From Calditrichales bacterium MX18-03 (GTDB lineage: Bacteria; Bacillota; Clostridia; Lutisporales; Lutisporaceae), in the NCBI GenBank assembly GCA_021083345.1, contig JAJGRE010000002.1, positions 992,001 to 1,056,000 on the forward strand: a stretch of DNA of 64,000 nucleotides. Reading direction: 5' to 3'. Below, piece by piece: positions 1-10,036 of this stretch. Position 1 is the first letter of the stretch, and the number at the start of each line of letters is the position of its first letter. The notes beneath the pieces were generated by a model. It was given only the letters and a program-made list of their open reading frames with translations. It made no database searches and was not told the origin of the DNA. The translations under genes and the position numbers were made by a program.

Positions 1-3000
1 GTCATCGCTGTCTCCCGAGTCTGAGCCTGCTGCCAGGTCAGGTACGCTTGGTGCATCGGGAGCTGCTTTATCAAAAAACACGTTACTTTCGTCCGTCGTC
101 TCCGTTACTGCCGTACCGGGATTTCCTACCAAATCTTCAAATGTGATATTGAAGGGAACGGTCCCCTCACTATCCCCCGGCTGTATGACGTAAGAAGCTG
201 TCCAGGTCTTTGCATCGCTGTCTCCGGCATCGTCGATTGCAGCACTCTGACCTGCAATCTCAACGGTGGGACTGCCTATATCCTCACTGGACGTTATACT
301 GACCGTTACTGTGCTTCCGACTTTTGCCCAGCTTGCATTGCTGTTATCAGAAGCTATCGTGACCGTCTCCAGAGTCGGCGGTATTATATCCCCCTCCGGC
401 AATGTGACGGTTGTACTTGTCGCTTCCGGAAGCCCTGCTGCGTTGAATGCAATTTGAGCGTTATTGATTTCCGGGTTATTCGTGGCACGAAGATTATCGA
501 AAATCACAATGCCGTTTGCTGCTGTTTTCGTAACCGTTCCGGTCAGCGTCCATGCACCTTCGTCCTTCTTTGACGCCGTTACCTGTGTGCTGCTGTCTCC
601 TGAGCAGGTATTGCCGTAGGCATCCTTCAGCGTGATCACAGGCTGCTGGGCAAACTGCCCGCCATTTGCAACCGGAGCAATGATATCCGTCGTTACCGTC
701 ATGCTCGCTGCAGCACCTGCTTGCGGTGTGATGCTGAGGGTATTGGTTGCAGGGCTGACCACGCCTGCGATGCTGAAGCCTATGGTCTGTGCAGCTGCCT
801 TGTTCAGGACCATATCGACCGTCGCCACGCCGTCTGTAAAGGTTACGCTGATAACCTGACCTGCACCTGATGAAGCAGCTGCAAGATCCACATCGTTGAA
901 GCTTCCATAGGAGCCATTCGGTGCTGCTTCTGCGCCGGATATTGTCACAGCCTTGGCTCCGTCGAAGTTGCTGTCGTTATGATTCAGTGAATCTTTCACA
1001 GTCAGAGTGACTGTATTATCGGCTCCCGATAACGGTGAGTTGCTGCCAGCTTCTGCAGCAGCCGCATACGCCGCAGCTATTACCGTCAGATTGTCTGTTG
1101 TATCCGTATGACCATTACACGTTAAAGTCACAGGTTGTCCATGATTTGCCACTTCCATGCTTGTTCCATTGCTTGGACTTTCCGTAATCCCGTTAGCCCC
1201 AAACTGCGCAAAGGCAATATCCTCCGTCGAACCGTCGTTATAGGTCAGCCTCACTGTCAGTCCTGACAGATCAAGGGCTTCACCTGCTCCGTAAACCAGC
1301 TTCACCGGTTGCGTCAGAACTTCTATACTGCTGGCTGTTTTTGGTGCTGTAGGCGCAAATGTCACTGTAAAGGTAAGCGTATTGCCTTCACCATCTCCCC
1401 CGCCTACCGTACCCGCTCCCGGTGTCCCGGTATTCACAGACGGAGGCAGGCCTCCTGACTGGAACTTGTTTCCTGATGCTGCGGTTAGCTCTATAACTGC
1501 CTTGTAGGCAGATCCTGCTTTAAACTTTCCTTCGTTAGTTAATGTAGCAGCAGTGTCATCGCTATTCTGCCATGTCAGATTTGTTACTGTGTAGGTTCCA
1601 TGTCCAGGTGTAAGGTTTCCAAGCGCTATCGGCGTTACTCCTGCCGAAGGTGCTGTTATTCCCGACACGCTTGCTGCGGTAATTTCAGCCAATGCCATGT
1701 TGACTGTCAATGTCACTGCATTGGAAGTTACTATTGCTGTTGTTCCGCTCTTGCTGTTGGTTATCACGCACCTGTACTGACTACCGCTATCCTCTGTTGC
1801 AAGCACTCCTGTTGTATAGCTTGCTGATATTGCTCCTGAAATATCATTCCAGGTAGTAGCGTTATATATCTGCCACTGGTATGAGAGGCTTCCTCCATCA
1901 GGGGCAGATGCTGTTACAGTAAATGTCGCTGTCCCTCCTGCTGTTATTGCTGCGTCCTGCGGTTCTGCCGTAATGACTGGCACTACCGCCTCAGCTAAAG
2001 TAGAGAATTCAATCTCTTCTCCATAAGCTGTGCCTGCTGCATTTGTTGCATAGGCTCTACAATAGTATCGTGTGTTTGGCAACAAGCCTGTTGCGTTTGT
2101 CGTGAAGATTCCTGTGCTAAATTTAGCGCCAAGCTCTGACTTACTATCTGCAATAGTCGGATTTGGAGATGTACTCCATACATGGCCATATTGTGTAGGT
2201 GAAGGCACTCCCAGTGAAGTTGAGTTTCCATTTAGCACTGCAGTCGTTATCGCCAAATCAGATGCCGCCTGAGTCGTTACTGTCGGCAGTATTGTCTGGT
2301 TGCCTGCAGTGGTAAAGCTTGACATGTCCGACATGGTTGAGCCGTAAGAATTTATTGCCTGAACACGCCAGTAAAACGTAGTTGAGTTGCTGAGACTTGC
2401 AACTATATATGAATTGCTTGCAGTCTCTTGATTTACAACCAAAGAGTCGGGAGCGAAGCTTGGATCAGTTGCAACCAAAAGCTTGTAAGAATCTGCTCTT
2501 TCGGTCTGGCTCCATGACATCGCAAGATTGGCAGCAGGAACATTTGTAGCCCCATCAAACAAGGCACTACTGGTCAGAACAGGTATTCCGGGCAATTGAG
2601 GATCAATCAAGTAAACCGGTTCATAATCAGCATTCGAATCCATTGTGTATGTTCCGCTGCCTTGATTCCATACAAATCTTATTGCCTGCTTTTCAGCTAT
2701 ATTTGGTGCTTGCGTTCCGTCCGGGCTGTCATTGTTTCCGAAGCTATACTTGATTCCTGCCGTACCGCTGCTATTCTCAATACCGATCGTAGCGCCTGAC
2801 CCGTAGCATCTGCTTTTTCCGTCGGCATTCATCAGCGTCCTATACTGGACTTGCAGATTATTGCTACCTTCATATAAAATCACTTGGAAAGTACCCATCT
2901 GCAGTGAAGGTGCTGAATAATAATACATATTTGTCCATTGCGCTATAAATTTCCTATTGGGAGCCTCCCCTATAGTCCTATAGTATATTGAAAATTTAGG

Positions 3001-3666
3001 TGCAGAGCCGTTAGCACTCATGCTGTGCGTGGATAGAAAAGTTTTGAAATCTTCAACTGATGCATGCGCCACAGAAGTATAGCTTAATCCGATAAGATAA
3101 TCATAATAGTCACTTATATATCCTTTTATCTTATCCTTGAAAGATGAAATGTTATCTGCATCACACCAACTTATATATTCGTCAAACTTCGTATCCAAAT
3201 TTGCTTTGTCACTCGAAATATTGTCAGTAGTATAACTAATGAAGTATCCCCAAAAAAAGCCCATCTCAGATGAAGGCTTGTACAATCCCGTATCAAGGTC
3301 CCAACACGTGTCGAAGCCTTCTGTAACGATATCATCCCAATAAGCAGCTATATAATTGTTTGGCTCAGCATTAACTGGTATATCAGCATTGCCATAAGAC
3401 GAATCTCCCTTCCCAAACATTAAGAGACCATTTGTGGTAATATACGCATGATTATAGCTGTTGCCGTAAAAGCTAAAATCTAAGCCTATCGGTATTTTTT
3501 GTGAGTACTGATCATCTTGATTGACATAAGAATTATTTCCTATGTATATAACCTCCTCAAGAATCGAAGCCTCCGCGGTTAACACACCTAGTACCATTGT
3601 TACTACAGTCACCGCAAGCATAAAAACCAGATAATGCTTGCATAACTTTTTAACATCTTTGTACAT
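1..3666 (-). CDS. Giant secreted Ig/Fn3-repeat surface protein (C-terminus cut by window edge)
   Basis: An uninterrupted reading frame of 1222 codons runs from the ATG at 3666 to base 1 with no stop, so the gene is partial. A run of G residues gives a Shine-Dalgarno about 6 nt before the ATG. Residues 1-33 form a signal peptide (basic start, long hydrophobic core, small residues before about 33). Residues 45-190 contain a pattern with IGLDFSFYGN and IAAYWDD that resembles NIDO-like domains. Two fibronectin-III-like modules follow (about 360-455 and 456-560), then an Ig-like module (about 561-655), a bacterial Ig-like module of the group 3 type (about 775-865) and further Ig-like strands. The visible end, around residue 1203, has PDAPSVPDL then AGSDSGDSDD, the start of a linker seen in long Bap-like adhesin repeats, so more repeats probably follow. 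Likely cell-surface or matrix adhesin; ligand unknown. Confidence 0.85.
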   Translation of the reverse strand, partial: MYKDVKKLCKHYLVFMLAVTVVTMVLGVLTAEASILEEVIYIGNNSYVNQDDQYSQKIPIGLDFSFYGNSYNHAYITTNGLLMFGKGDSSYGNADIPVNAEPNNYIAAYWDDIVTEGFDTCWDLDTGLYKPSSEMGFFWGYFISYTTDNISSDKANLDTKFDEYISWCDADNISSFKDKIKGYISDYYDYLIGLSYTSVAHASVEDFKTFLSTHSMSANGSAPKFSIYYRTIGEAPNRKFIAQWTNMYYYSAPSLQMGTFQVILYEGSNNLQVQYRTLMNADGKSRCYGSGATIGIENSSGTAGIKYSFGNNDSPDGTQAPNIAEKQAIRFVWNQGSGTYTMDSNADYEPVYLIDPQLPGIPVLTSSALFDGATNVPAANLAMSWSQTERADSYKLLVATDPSFAPDSLVVNQETASNSYIVASLSNSTTFYWRVQAINSYGSTMSDMSSFTTAGNQTILPTVTTQAASDLAITTAVLNGNSTSLGVPSPTQYGHVWSTSPNPTIADSKSELGAKFSTGIFTTNATGLLPNTRYYCRAYATNAAGTAYGEEIEFSTLAEAVVPVITAEPQDAAITAGGTATFTVTASAPDGGSLSYQWQIYNATTWNDISGAISASYTTGVLATEDSGSQYRCVITNSKSGTTAIVTSNAVTLTVNMALAEITAASVSGITAPSAGVTPIALGNLTPGHGTYTVTNLTWQNSDDTAATLTNEGKFKAGSAYKAVIELTAASGNKFQSGGLPPSVNTGTPGAGTVGGGDGEGNTLTFTVTFAPTAPKTASSIEVLTQPVKLVYGAGEALDLSGLTVRLTYNDGSTEDIAFAQFGANGITESPSNGTSMEVANHGQPVTLTCNGHTDTTDNLTVIAAAYAAAAEAGSNSPLSGADNTVTLTVKDSLNHNDSNFDGAKAVTISGAEAAPNGSYGSFNDVDLAAASSGAGQVISVTFTDGVATVDMVLNKAAAQTIGFSIAGVVSPATNTLSITPQAGAAASMTVTTDIIAPVANGGQFAQQPVITLKDAYGNTCSGDSSTQVTASKKDEGAWTLTGTVTKTAANGIVIFDNLRATNNPEINNAQIAFNAAGLPEATSTTVTLPEGDIIPPTLETVTIASDNSNASWAKVGSTVTVSITSSEDIGSPTVEIAGQSAAIDDAGDSDAKTWTASYVIQPGDSEGTVPFNITFEDLVGNPGTAVTETTDESNVFFDKAAPDAPSVPDLAAGSDSGDSDD

Positions 3667-3838
3667 AAAATCCCCCCTGGTTTACTTTTGATTTTTTTCT
3701 CAGCTTATTCCGGATTCAATTGCTTCAAAAGTACTTATCCCTATAAAAATCACTCCCGACACGTTTGCGATACACTTCTAAAATTTCCTTCTGCTGACAG
3801 GACACAACATGTACCCGTAAACCCCCACTACAAGTGCA

Positions 3839-4222
3839 TCATTGCTTTTCCCACAATATCCCCCACCTCCTATTCAGCTTTTCTTCCAGGTTTTCCAGCC
3901 GATCCGGCTCCACCGGCCTGACGATATAATCCAGAACGCCCATTTGCAGCGCCCTCAACGCATATTCGTCGCTATCCGCAACAATAACCAGCCAGAGCTC
4001 CGGCTTTAACTGCAATAGCCTGGTGGCAAGCCCCAATGCCTGAATATCCGGCATATCGGAATCTATAATGACCAATTCATAATGGTTCTCAGTAATTTCA
4101 GCAAGCGCCAACCGCGGGTCCAAATATACCCGCACACTCTTAAACCCCTTTATCGCACTTAGGTGCTTCAGATATTCCATGTTTTTTGCATTCAGACTTG
4201 TTATCATCGCTGCCGAATACAT
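3839..4222 (-). CDS. Degenerate CheY-like receiver domain protein
   Basis: A 127-residue single-domain protein with the receiver fold pattern. The beta-3 strand LVIIDSDMPDI keeps an aspartate in the phospho-acceptor area. The acidic pair normally found at the end of beta-1 is missing (ITSLNAKN), and the conserved lysine of beta-5 is arginine (IVRPVEP). It may therefore be poorly phosphorylated or work as a protein-interaction module. I chose ATG 4222, which has GAGGAGG 8 nt upstream; an in-frame GTG at 4231 overlaps that site. It lies downstream of the EAL-HDOD gene on the same strand (42-nt gap), which suggests a shared transcript and a role with it. Confidence 0.75.
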   Translation of the reverse strand: MYSAAMITSLNAKNMEYLKHLSAIKGFKSVRVYLDPRLALAEITENHYELVIIDSDMPDIQALGLATRLLQLKPELWLVIVADSDEYALRALQMGVLDYIVRPVEPDRLENLEEKLNRRWGILWEKQ

Positions 4223-4263
4223 GGCATTCACCTCCTCATACGAATTTCCTGTGCTTTTTCAAA

Positions 4264-5469
4264 TCACGCCACTGCCTTTGCCCATTCCAAAGCCTTTATA
4301 TAGGAATCCGTCAGTTTGTTTGCATTCAGACCGACAATGCTGGCATAAGTGTTGCAGAGCATCCAGTCCCCCCTTTCATAAGAAAGCATCAACTGATAGA
4401 GCCAACCGAATATCCCGTCTTTTGTCAGCAGTCCATAACGGACATCCTCGGACAGCGAAATGCCGGACAAAACCTCCTCCATCGTACGGTTCATCAAAAC
4501 ATCCAGCATCGAGAATAGTCCGAGAAGGAAGCACTCTTCCTTCCGGGCCTTCAAAAGCGATTCTTCCGACAGCAGCTCTGCAAACTTTGCACGCACCAGC
4601 GAGGTGCGCACGATTTCATCCGGCTTGTCGTCGCCAAGACCGCTCAATATCATAAGTGAAACCAGCTTCTTCAGCTCCTTGGTACCGAGCACTACCAAAG
4701 CCTGCCGCACCGATTCCACCTTGTAGCGCAGCCCAAAAGCTGCCGAATTGGCCAGCTTCAACAATTTGTAAGAAAGAGACACATCCCTTACGACAATCTC
4801 TGCCACTTCATCAAAATCCACGTCCTCACGGCTTACTTTTTCAATCAGTTGCAGATAGGTCAGCTTCAAGGACGGAATGTCCTTAGAGGACAAAACCACA
4901 GGTTTACTGAAAAAGTAGCCTTGGAAATAGGAATATCCCCATTCCCTGGCCTGCGCAAATTCCTCATGGGTTTCCACCTTTTCGGCCAGAAATTGTATTT
5001 TTCTCCCCTTAAGCTGCTGTATAAGGTCTTTTCTTTCAGCCGGTGCTGTCGATAAAAAGTCCACTTTTATAATGTCCGCAAGCTCGATCAACGGCAGATA
5101 GTCCTCCCGCAAAACAAAGTCGTCCAGGGCAAGCCTGTATCCGTTATTCTTCAGTTCCCGGCACCGCTCCACAATGTCCTTTTCCGGATTGACATGCTCA
5201 AGGACTTCTACAACAAGGCTTTCATTGGGGAACAGTGTTGCCACATCCGCTTTCAGAAGGTTTTCGGTAAAATTGATGAAAGCTTTTCTGCCGTCCGTTA
5301 GCTTGTCCAGCCCCAATATGCAAAAACTGTTGATCATCACATGTGATGACGCAAGGTCTCCGTCGGAGGCTGTAAAGCTGTTTACCATCCCTGATCTGAA
5401 CAGCAATTCATATCCGTGTACGTTCATTGAAGCATCAAATATCGGCTGTCGAGCGATGAATATGCTCAT
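4264..5469 (-). CDS. EAL-HDOD signalling protein (YuxH-type)
   Basis: A 401-residue cytoplasmic protein with an N-terminal EAL-type domain (about 1-200) and a C-terminal HDOD domain (about 200-400). The start matches the family opening FIARQPIFD. The EAL signature is EVL, but other metal and catalytic positions look kept: the asparagine in INFTENLL, LALDDF, IKVDF, AEKVE and QGYFFSKP. Cyclic-di-GMP hydrolysis is thus possible but unproven, since many YuxH-like members are thought to be regulatory. HDOD domains usually lie in signalling and motility proteins. ATG 5469 is preferred over an upstream start that would add 34 residues of unrelated sequence; purine-rich GGAGGAGGG lies upstream. It sits in a signalling block on one strand with two receiver proteins. 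Confidence 0.85.
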   Translation of the reverse strand: MSIFIARQPIFDASMNVHGYELLFRSGMVNSFTASDGDLASSHVMINSFCILGLDKLTDGRKAFINFTENLLKADVATLFPNESLVVEVLEHVNPEKDIVERCRELKNNGYRLALDDFVLREDYLPLIELADIIKVDFLSTAPAERKDLIQQLKGRKIQFLAEKVETHEEFAQAREWGYSYFQGYFFSKPVVLSSKDIPSLKLTYLQLIEKVSREDVDFDEVAEIVVRDVSLSYKLLKLANSAAFGLRYKVESVRQALVVLGTKELKKLVSLMILSGLGDDKPDEIVRTSLVRAKFAELLSEESLLKARKEECFLLGLFSMLDVLMNRTMEEVLSGISLSEDVRYGLLTKDGIFGWLYQLMLSYERGDWMLCNTYASIVGLNANKLTDSYIKALEWAKAVA

Positions 5470-5552
5470 ATGCTTCCTGCTCCCTCCTCCGCAAGTTTCA
5501 CCATAATTCATTGTAAATCGACAAGTGTTGCAGTTTTGTTGCAAGATGAATG

Positions 5553-5592
5553 AAGAAACCGCAGCAAACATTCCTGCTCGCAGCGGTTTCTT
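5553..5592 (-). terminator. Probable terminator after the BTAD response regulator gene
   Basis: Inverted repeat AAGAAACCGC / GCGGTTTCTT with an inner AGCA/TGCT pairing, placed just after the stop of the response regulator gene on the minus strand. The following tract is only partly T-rich, so the call is moderate. Confidence 0.5.
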
Positions 5593-5601
5593 AAGCTGAT
5601 T

Positions 5602-6732
5602 TTATTCAATTATACTGCTATAGAGCGCTTTGACTGCATCACCAGGCTCAATACCCAGATCTGCCTCCAGCATGCTGTAGAGGCTCTGGTAATAGGCTTC
5701 GGCAGCTACCCTTCCTCTCATCATGAAATGCAGCTTAAGAGCCCTGCACTGCGCTTCCCCGTCATAAGGTTCATGTCTTAACCAGTTTTCTACCGTACTT
5801 AGTGCTGAGGCGTGATCTTTTCGCTGCTCCAGATAATAATCTGCCAGCCGCCGGCAAAGCGTCACAAAATCCCTCTGACATCTGACCCGCTGCTCTTCAC
5901 ACCAGATGTATTCATAGCCTTCCAGGAGACTTCCCTTGTAAGAGGCAATTGCGGCTTCGTATGAAGCCGGAAGCGCTTGGTCCATGCAAGTGCCATCTAT
6001 GGCCAGCTTATGCATTTCCAGGACATCCACCGTCAAGCTGGCAGCCTTCAAAATATAACAATTCCGGTTGGAAATGATCCGCATGCCCGTACCGTATTCC
6101 TTCAGTGTTTTGTTGAGCCTGCACAGGGTACTCCTCAGGTTGGTATCACCTTTTTCGGAATCCTTATCAGGCCATAAAAGCTCTATCAGCTTCCATTTGG
6201 ATACCTCGACTGCAACACCCTGCAAAATAAAATAAGCCATAAGCTCCTTGCATTTTGCCGTATACCATTTAATTGGCGTTGCCCCATCAATCCCCACAGT
6301 CCATATATTAAAGCCGCCTAATGCAGCAGCCCTGACACCCGGCGTTTCAACCACGTGCCTGGTATGACCCGGTTTCCGCTTATCCACCCTGTCAACAGCC
6401 CTCTCCAGTTCCTTAACAGCCACAGGCTTCAGAAGGTAGTCCAACGCATTGACTTTGAAGGCATCCAAAGCATACTGATTATATGCCGTTACAAATACAA
6501 TTTCGCTTTGAAGCTCTGATTCGTAGATTTTCTCAGCCAGCTGCAGGCCGTTGAGCTCCGGCATCTCGATGTCGAGAAACACAACGTCCGGCTGCTGCCT
6601 GAATATCTGCTCCAACGCTTCAAAGGGATCCGTATAGCAACCGGTTACCTCGACCCTGCCTGTATTCTTCAGAAAGCGGCATATGAGCTCCATTGTCAGT
6701 CTCTCATCATCAACCACAATTGCGCGCAGCAT
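5602..6732 (-). CDS. Response regulator with OmpR-type DNA-binding and BTAD domains
   Basis: A 376-residue transcription regulator. The N-terminal receiver (1-120) is intact: acidic residues D8 D9, phospho-acceptor D54 (VFLDIEMPE), T82 and K102 (LLKPV). It is followed by a trans_reg_C-like winged helix (about 135-235, with ELLWPDKDSEKGD and NLRSTLCRLN) and a bacterial transcriptional activation domain with TPR-like helices (about 240-375). This layout is seen in SARP/BTAD regulators of Firmicutes. The ATG at 6732 has a GGGGGG Shine-Dalgarno. It lies 13 nt downstream of the hybrid histidine kinase gene on the same strand and is almost certainly its partner. The target genes cannot be told from the sequence. 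Confidence 0.88.
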   Translation of the reverse strand: MLRAIVVDDERLTMELICRFLKNTGRVEVTGCYTDPFEALEQIFRQQPDVVFLDIEMPELNGLQLAEKIYESELQSEIVFVTAYNQYALDAFKVNALDYLLKPVAVKELERAVDRVDKRKPGHTRHVVETPGVRAAALGGFNIWTVGIDGATPIKWYTAKCKELMAYFILQGVAVEVSKWKLIELLWPDKDSEKGDTNLRSTLCRLNKTLKEYGTGMRIISNRNCYILKAASLTVDVLEMHKLAIDGTCMDQALPASYEAAIASYKGSLLEGYEYIWCEEQRVRCQRDFVTLCRRLADYYLEQRKDHASALSTVENWLRHEPYDGEAQCRALKLHFMMRGRVAAEAYYQSLYSMLEADLGIEPGDAVKALYSSIIE

Positions 6733-6745
6733 GTATCATCCCCCC

Positions 6746-9700
6746 TTATATATCAATATCATCATTGCCTGATATTTTCCGATAAGGCAGCTTGAACCTG
6801 ACAGTCGTCCCTTCGTTCTCGCCGCTTTCAATTTGCAATCCCTGTCCATACAGGTTAAGCAGCCTCTGGTGTATGTTCTTGAGCCCTACCCCTTTCGATG
6901 CTTTATGGATATCCAGCAGTAACGGCAGCTTGTCACCGGGAATTCCGATACCGTCGTCTTTTATGGAAACGATGACAGCATCTGCTTCGCATTTTGCAGT
7001 GACCTCCACTTTGCCGCCGCAGCTGCGCTTCATCAGGCCATGCTGTATGGCGTTCTCGACCAGGGGCTGTATCGTAAGTGCCGGAATACTGATGATGTTC
7101 AGAATCTCGTCGACATCAAAGCTTACCCTGAGCCGCTCATCATAACGGACCTTTTCTATCGCAACATAGGAATGGACCAGGGAAAGTTCTGTTTCCAGGC
7201 TGACCAGAGAGGAATACGGGTTGAAATCAAAGCTGCACCTCAGATAGTTGCTGAATTCTTCCACAAGCCTGCCGGCCTGCACCCCATCCACATAGCAGTA
7301 ATACATGATCACGCTCAATGCATTGAATATGAAATGGGGCTTGATCTGAGACTGCAGAAATGCCGTCTCTGCCTGAATCGAGTTCCTCACCGACTGCCTC
7401 AGCTCCAGCAGTGTTCCTGCCCTTGCCTTCAGCTCTCTGGAATCAAAAGGCTTTGGCAGAAAATCGTTGGCCCCCGCATCAAACCCGGCCGCAATATCCT
7501 CGGTCGCATTCTTCACTGTCAGCAACAGCACCGGAAGGTCGAACATATTATAGTCTTCCCTGATCGCCCTACAGACTTCCAAGCCGGACATGCCGGGCAT
7601 CATGACATCCAGCAGCACCAGGGATATGCTCCTGTTCTGCCTTACCACTTCAAGGGCTTGCATCCCGTTGAAGGCCGTCAGTATTTCGCAGCGCTCATCG
7701 CAGAAGATGTCCTTTATGACCTTGATATTGGAAATCTCGTCATCCACCACCAGAATCGTATGGTTTTTTCTGCTTAAGGTTTTATCTGGGGATCTATCGG
7801 GGCTTTCGCTGCCGGTTGCACGCCTGCCATCGTTATCCGCAGCAATCTCTTGCACACCTGAAGCTTCAACCTCTTCCACAACCGGAAGGGTAAAGCAGAA
7901 GCGCGAACCCTTCCCCATTTCCGTATCCGCCAGCCACAGCTTTCCGCCCATATGCTCTGCCAGCTGCCGGGCAATCGGCAGTCCCAATCCGGAAGGCGGA
8001 TACTCTTTGTTCATACTTTCGGAAGTAAAGATGTAATAGTTGAAAATAATTTCCTGCAGCTCTTCTTTGATGCCGATCCCCGTGTCCCGGACGGTTATCA
8101 CTACCTCTCCCTTTATCCTGGCTGCTGTTATTTCTACCCCGCCATGTTCTGTGAATTTCAAGGCATTGCCTACCAGGTTGTAGATAATCTGCCGCACTCT
8201 GTTCTCGTCTGCTGAAACGTAATATCTGCCGTGCGGGATCTTGTTGACAATGGCAATATTCTTGCTCTGGTACATCCGTTGGAAGACCTCCAGTACGATC
8301 TGCACCGGCGCGTTGATATCAATGGTTCGCATGTCCATATGAAGGTTGCTGCTTTTGATGCTTTGAAAATCAATAATATCATTGATCAGGCTGGAAAGCC
8401 TTTTGGCAATGGCGATGACATAGTACAAATCTTCTGCCTGCTTTGGCGGTATGGCATTCTCCCCATTTTCCAAAACGGATTGCGTAATATTAATGATGCC
8501 GTGCAACGGTGTCTTGAGCTCATGGGAGGTATTGATCAGGAATTCATCTTTGGTTTTGTCCGCGCCGATCAAGCTCTGGCTTAGTGCTTCGACCGCATTA
8601 AATGCATCGGAATGCCGCTTTGAGATGAACAATGAAATCATAAAAACAAACAGCAGTAAAGCAACCAGTGAAATGTTGCTATTGTGCAGGATAGCACTGT
8701 TATACAGGAGAGTGGCTGCAAAGTGGACAATGATTAGGAGTGTACTGATGCATAATAGCTGTACAGCTGCTTTTCCCAGGTTCCCATACTGTTTTTTTCG
8801 AATCGCTTGGATAAGATAACAGGCTATAACCAGATTTGCAGAAAACGCCACTAGAAACATGAAACCTTCATACTCCGAATAGACCTTGAAAGGAACCGCC
8901 AGAACGAACAGACCAAATATCAGATAAGCCCGCAGGTATGCCCTTAGTATCTTCCCCGGCAGGAATTGTTCTCCATTGGTGTGAATAAACAGGCCGATGG
9001 CGGCAAAGCAGACAAACAGCAGAAGCGTCTTTACTTTCATGATGGCTACAAAGGATATGGAAGGAAACAATTGCATAAAGACCTTTTCATTGTATGTAAA
9101 TACGAAAAAGGCAAATATGATGCAGTATACCGCAAAGTAAAGCAATGCCATGTCTTTTCTTCTGAAAACATAAATCCCGAAGAGATAAAATGTAGTCATA
9201 ACCAGCGTTGAAACAGCCAGAAGATCAAGAAAAATCATTTCCAGGGTCAGTCTGGAAATCGCTTTTTCCTGCCCGAAATAAATCGGCTGGACAATTCCCC
9301 CGATCTGATAATCAAAATCCGATACCTGCAGTATCAAATCGATATAGGCTGCTTCCGAAGGAAAAAAAGCGGTGTAGGGTACGTTTCTGGTAACGCTTTC
9401 CTCCGGCACCAGAGCAGGTATTCCGCTGCTGCCTGCAAGCCTGCCGTTTATAAACAGTCTATTTGTCATACGGATATTGGTTGTCTTAACACCGTACATG
9501 GCATATGCGGGGTTTATCTTGATCCTTAACCGGTATGTTCCTGTGCCTCTTTTGCTTATATCTGTTCCATCCAGATTGCCTTGCCAGGGTGACGGCACCT
9601 TCAGAAAGCCTGTAGGTTTCAAGTCATTTCCCACTGCCGCCGGTAAGAAATCGGAAGGCTCCAGCAAATAACCCCAGTAGAATTCCCAATAACCGTTCAA

Positions 9701-9868
9701 TTCTACATTGCCGTTTTCTTCAAAATCCCAGCCGGACAGGTCCAGAACCCCTCTATCCGCTTGCGGCTGTATGGGTGAAACTTCTTCTGCGGCATCATAT
9801 GTCCAGGCGGTAATCAAAAAGAGCGCAGCCAGCATCAGTGCAAATACCATCCTGATTCTTTTCTTCAT
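6746..9868 (-). CDS. Hybrid histidine kinase: 7TM-DISM sensor, HisKA kinase, receiver and LytS-type kinase
   Basis: A 1040-residue membrane sensor. In order: an N-terminal membrane/signal segment; an extracellular 7TMR-DISM-type domain (about 45-190); seven membrane helices (about 205-415); a HisKA dimerisation box with SHELKTPLHG (about 447); an HATPase domain (about 550-660, NLVGNALKFT, DTGIGI); a receiver (about 700-820, VVDDE and phospho-acceptor LLDVMMPG); then a second, LytS/His_kinase-type box with QIKPHFIFNAL (about 843) and its own ATPase domain (VENAIQHGL, DDGIGIP). Carrying two different kinase cores in one chain is unusual. ATG 9868 is preferred, with GGAGGG 7 nt upstream; the upstream in-frame TTG overlaps that site. 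It is co-transcribed with the BTAD response regulator 13 nt downstream. Confidence 0.88.
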   Translation of the reverse strand: MKKRIRMVFALMLAALFLITAWTYDAAEEVSPIQPQADRGVLDLSGWDFEENGNVELNGYWEFYWGYLLEPSDFLPAAVGNDLKPTGFLKVPSPWQGNLDGTDISKRGTGTYRLRIKINPAYAMYGVKTTNIRMTNRLFINGRLAGSSGIPALVPEESVTRNVPYTAFFPSEAAYIDLILQVSDFDYQIGGIVQPIYFGQEKAISRLTLEMIFLDLLAVSTLVMTTFYLFGIYVFRRKDMALLYFAVYCIIFAFFVFTYNEKVFMQLFPSISFVAIMKVKTLLLFVCFAAIGLFIHTNGEQFLPGKILRAYLRAYLIFGLFVLAVPFKVYSEYEGFMFLVAFSANLVIACYLIQAIRKKQYGNLGKAAVQLLCISTLLIIVHFAATLLYNSAILHNSNISLVALLLFVFMISLFISKRHSDAFNAVEALSQSLIGADKTKDEFLINTSHELKTPLHGIINITQSVLENGENAIPPKQAEDLYYVIAIAKRLSSLINDIIDFQSIKSSNLHMDMRTIDINAPVQIVLEVFQRMYQSKNIAIVNKIPHGRYYVSADENRVRQIIYNLVGNALKFTEHGGVEITAARIKGEVVITVRDTGIGIKEELQEIIFNYYIFTSESMNKEYPPSGLGLPIARQLAEHMGGKLWLADTEMGKGSRFCFTLPVVEEVEASGVQEIAADNDGRRATGSESPDRSPDKTLSRKNHTILVVDDEISNIKVIKDIFCDERCEILTAFNGMQALEVVRQNRSISLVLLDVMMPGMSGLEVCRAIREDYNMFDLPVLLLTVKNATEDIAAGFDAGANDFLPKPFDSRELKARAGTLLELRQSVRNSIQAETAFLQSQIKPHFIFNALSVIMYYCYVDGVQAGRLVEEFSNYLRCSFDFNPYSSLVSLETELSLVHSYVAIEKVRYDERLRVSFDVDEILNIISIPALTIQPLVENAIQHGLMKRSCGGKVEVTAKCEADAVIVSIKDDGIGIPGDKLPLLLDIHKASKGVGLKNIHQRLLNLYGQGLQIESGENEGTTVRFKLPYRKISGNDDIDI

Positions 9869-10036
9869 CCCGGTGCCCTCCAATATCCGTTCACATAATT
9901 CCTTGGTGCTTATAACAAAATTAGCATAACAACGCCAAGACCGTCAATGAAATATACTTGAAAATATTCTGGAATTTTGGCAGGATTAAAAGGAAAATAC
10001 TGTTTTATGTAGAATATTGTAGGTTGAGGTGGTTGT

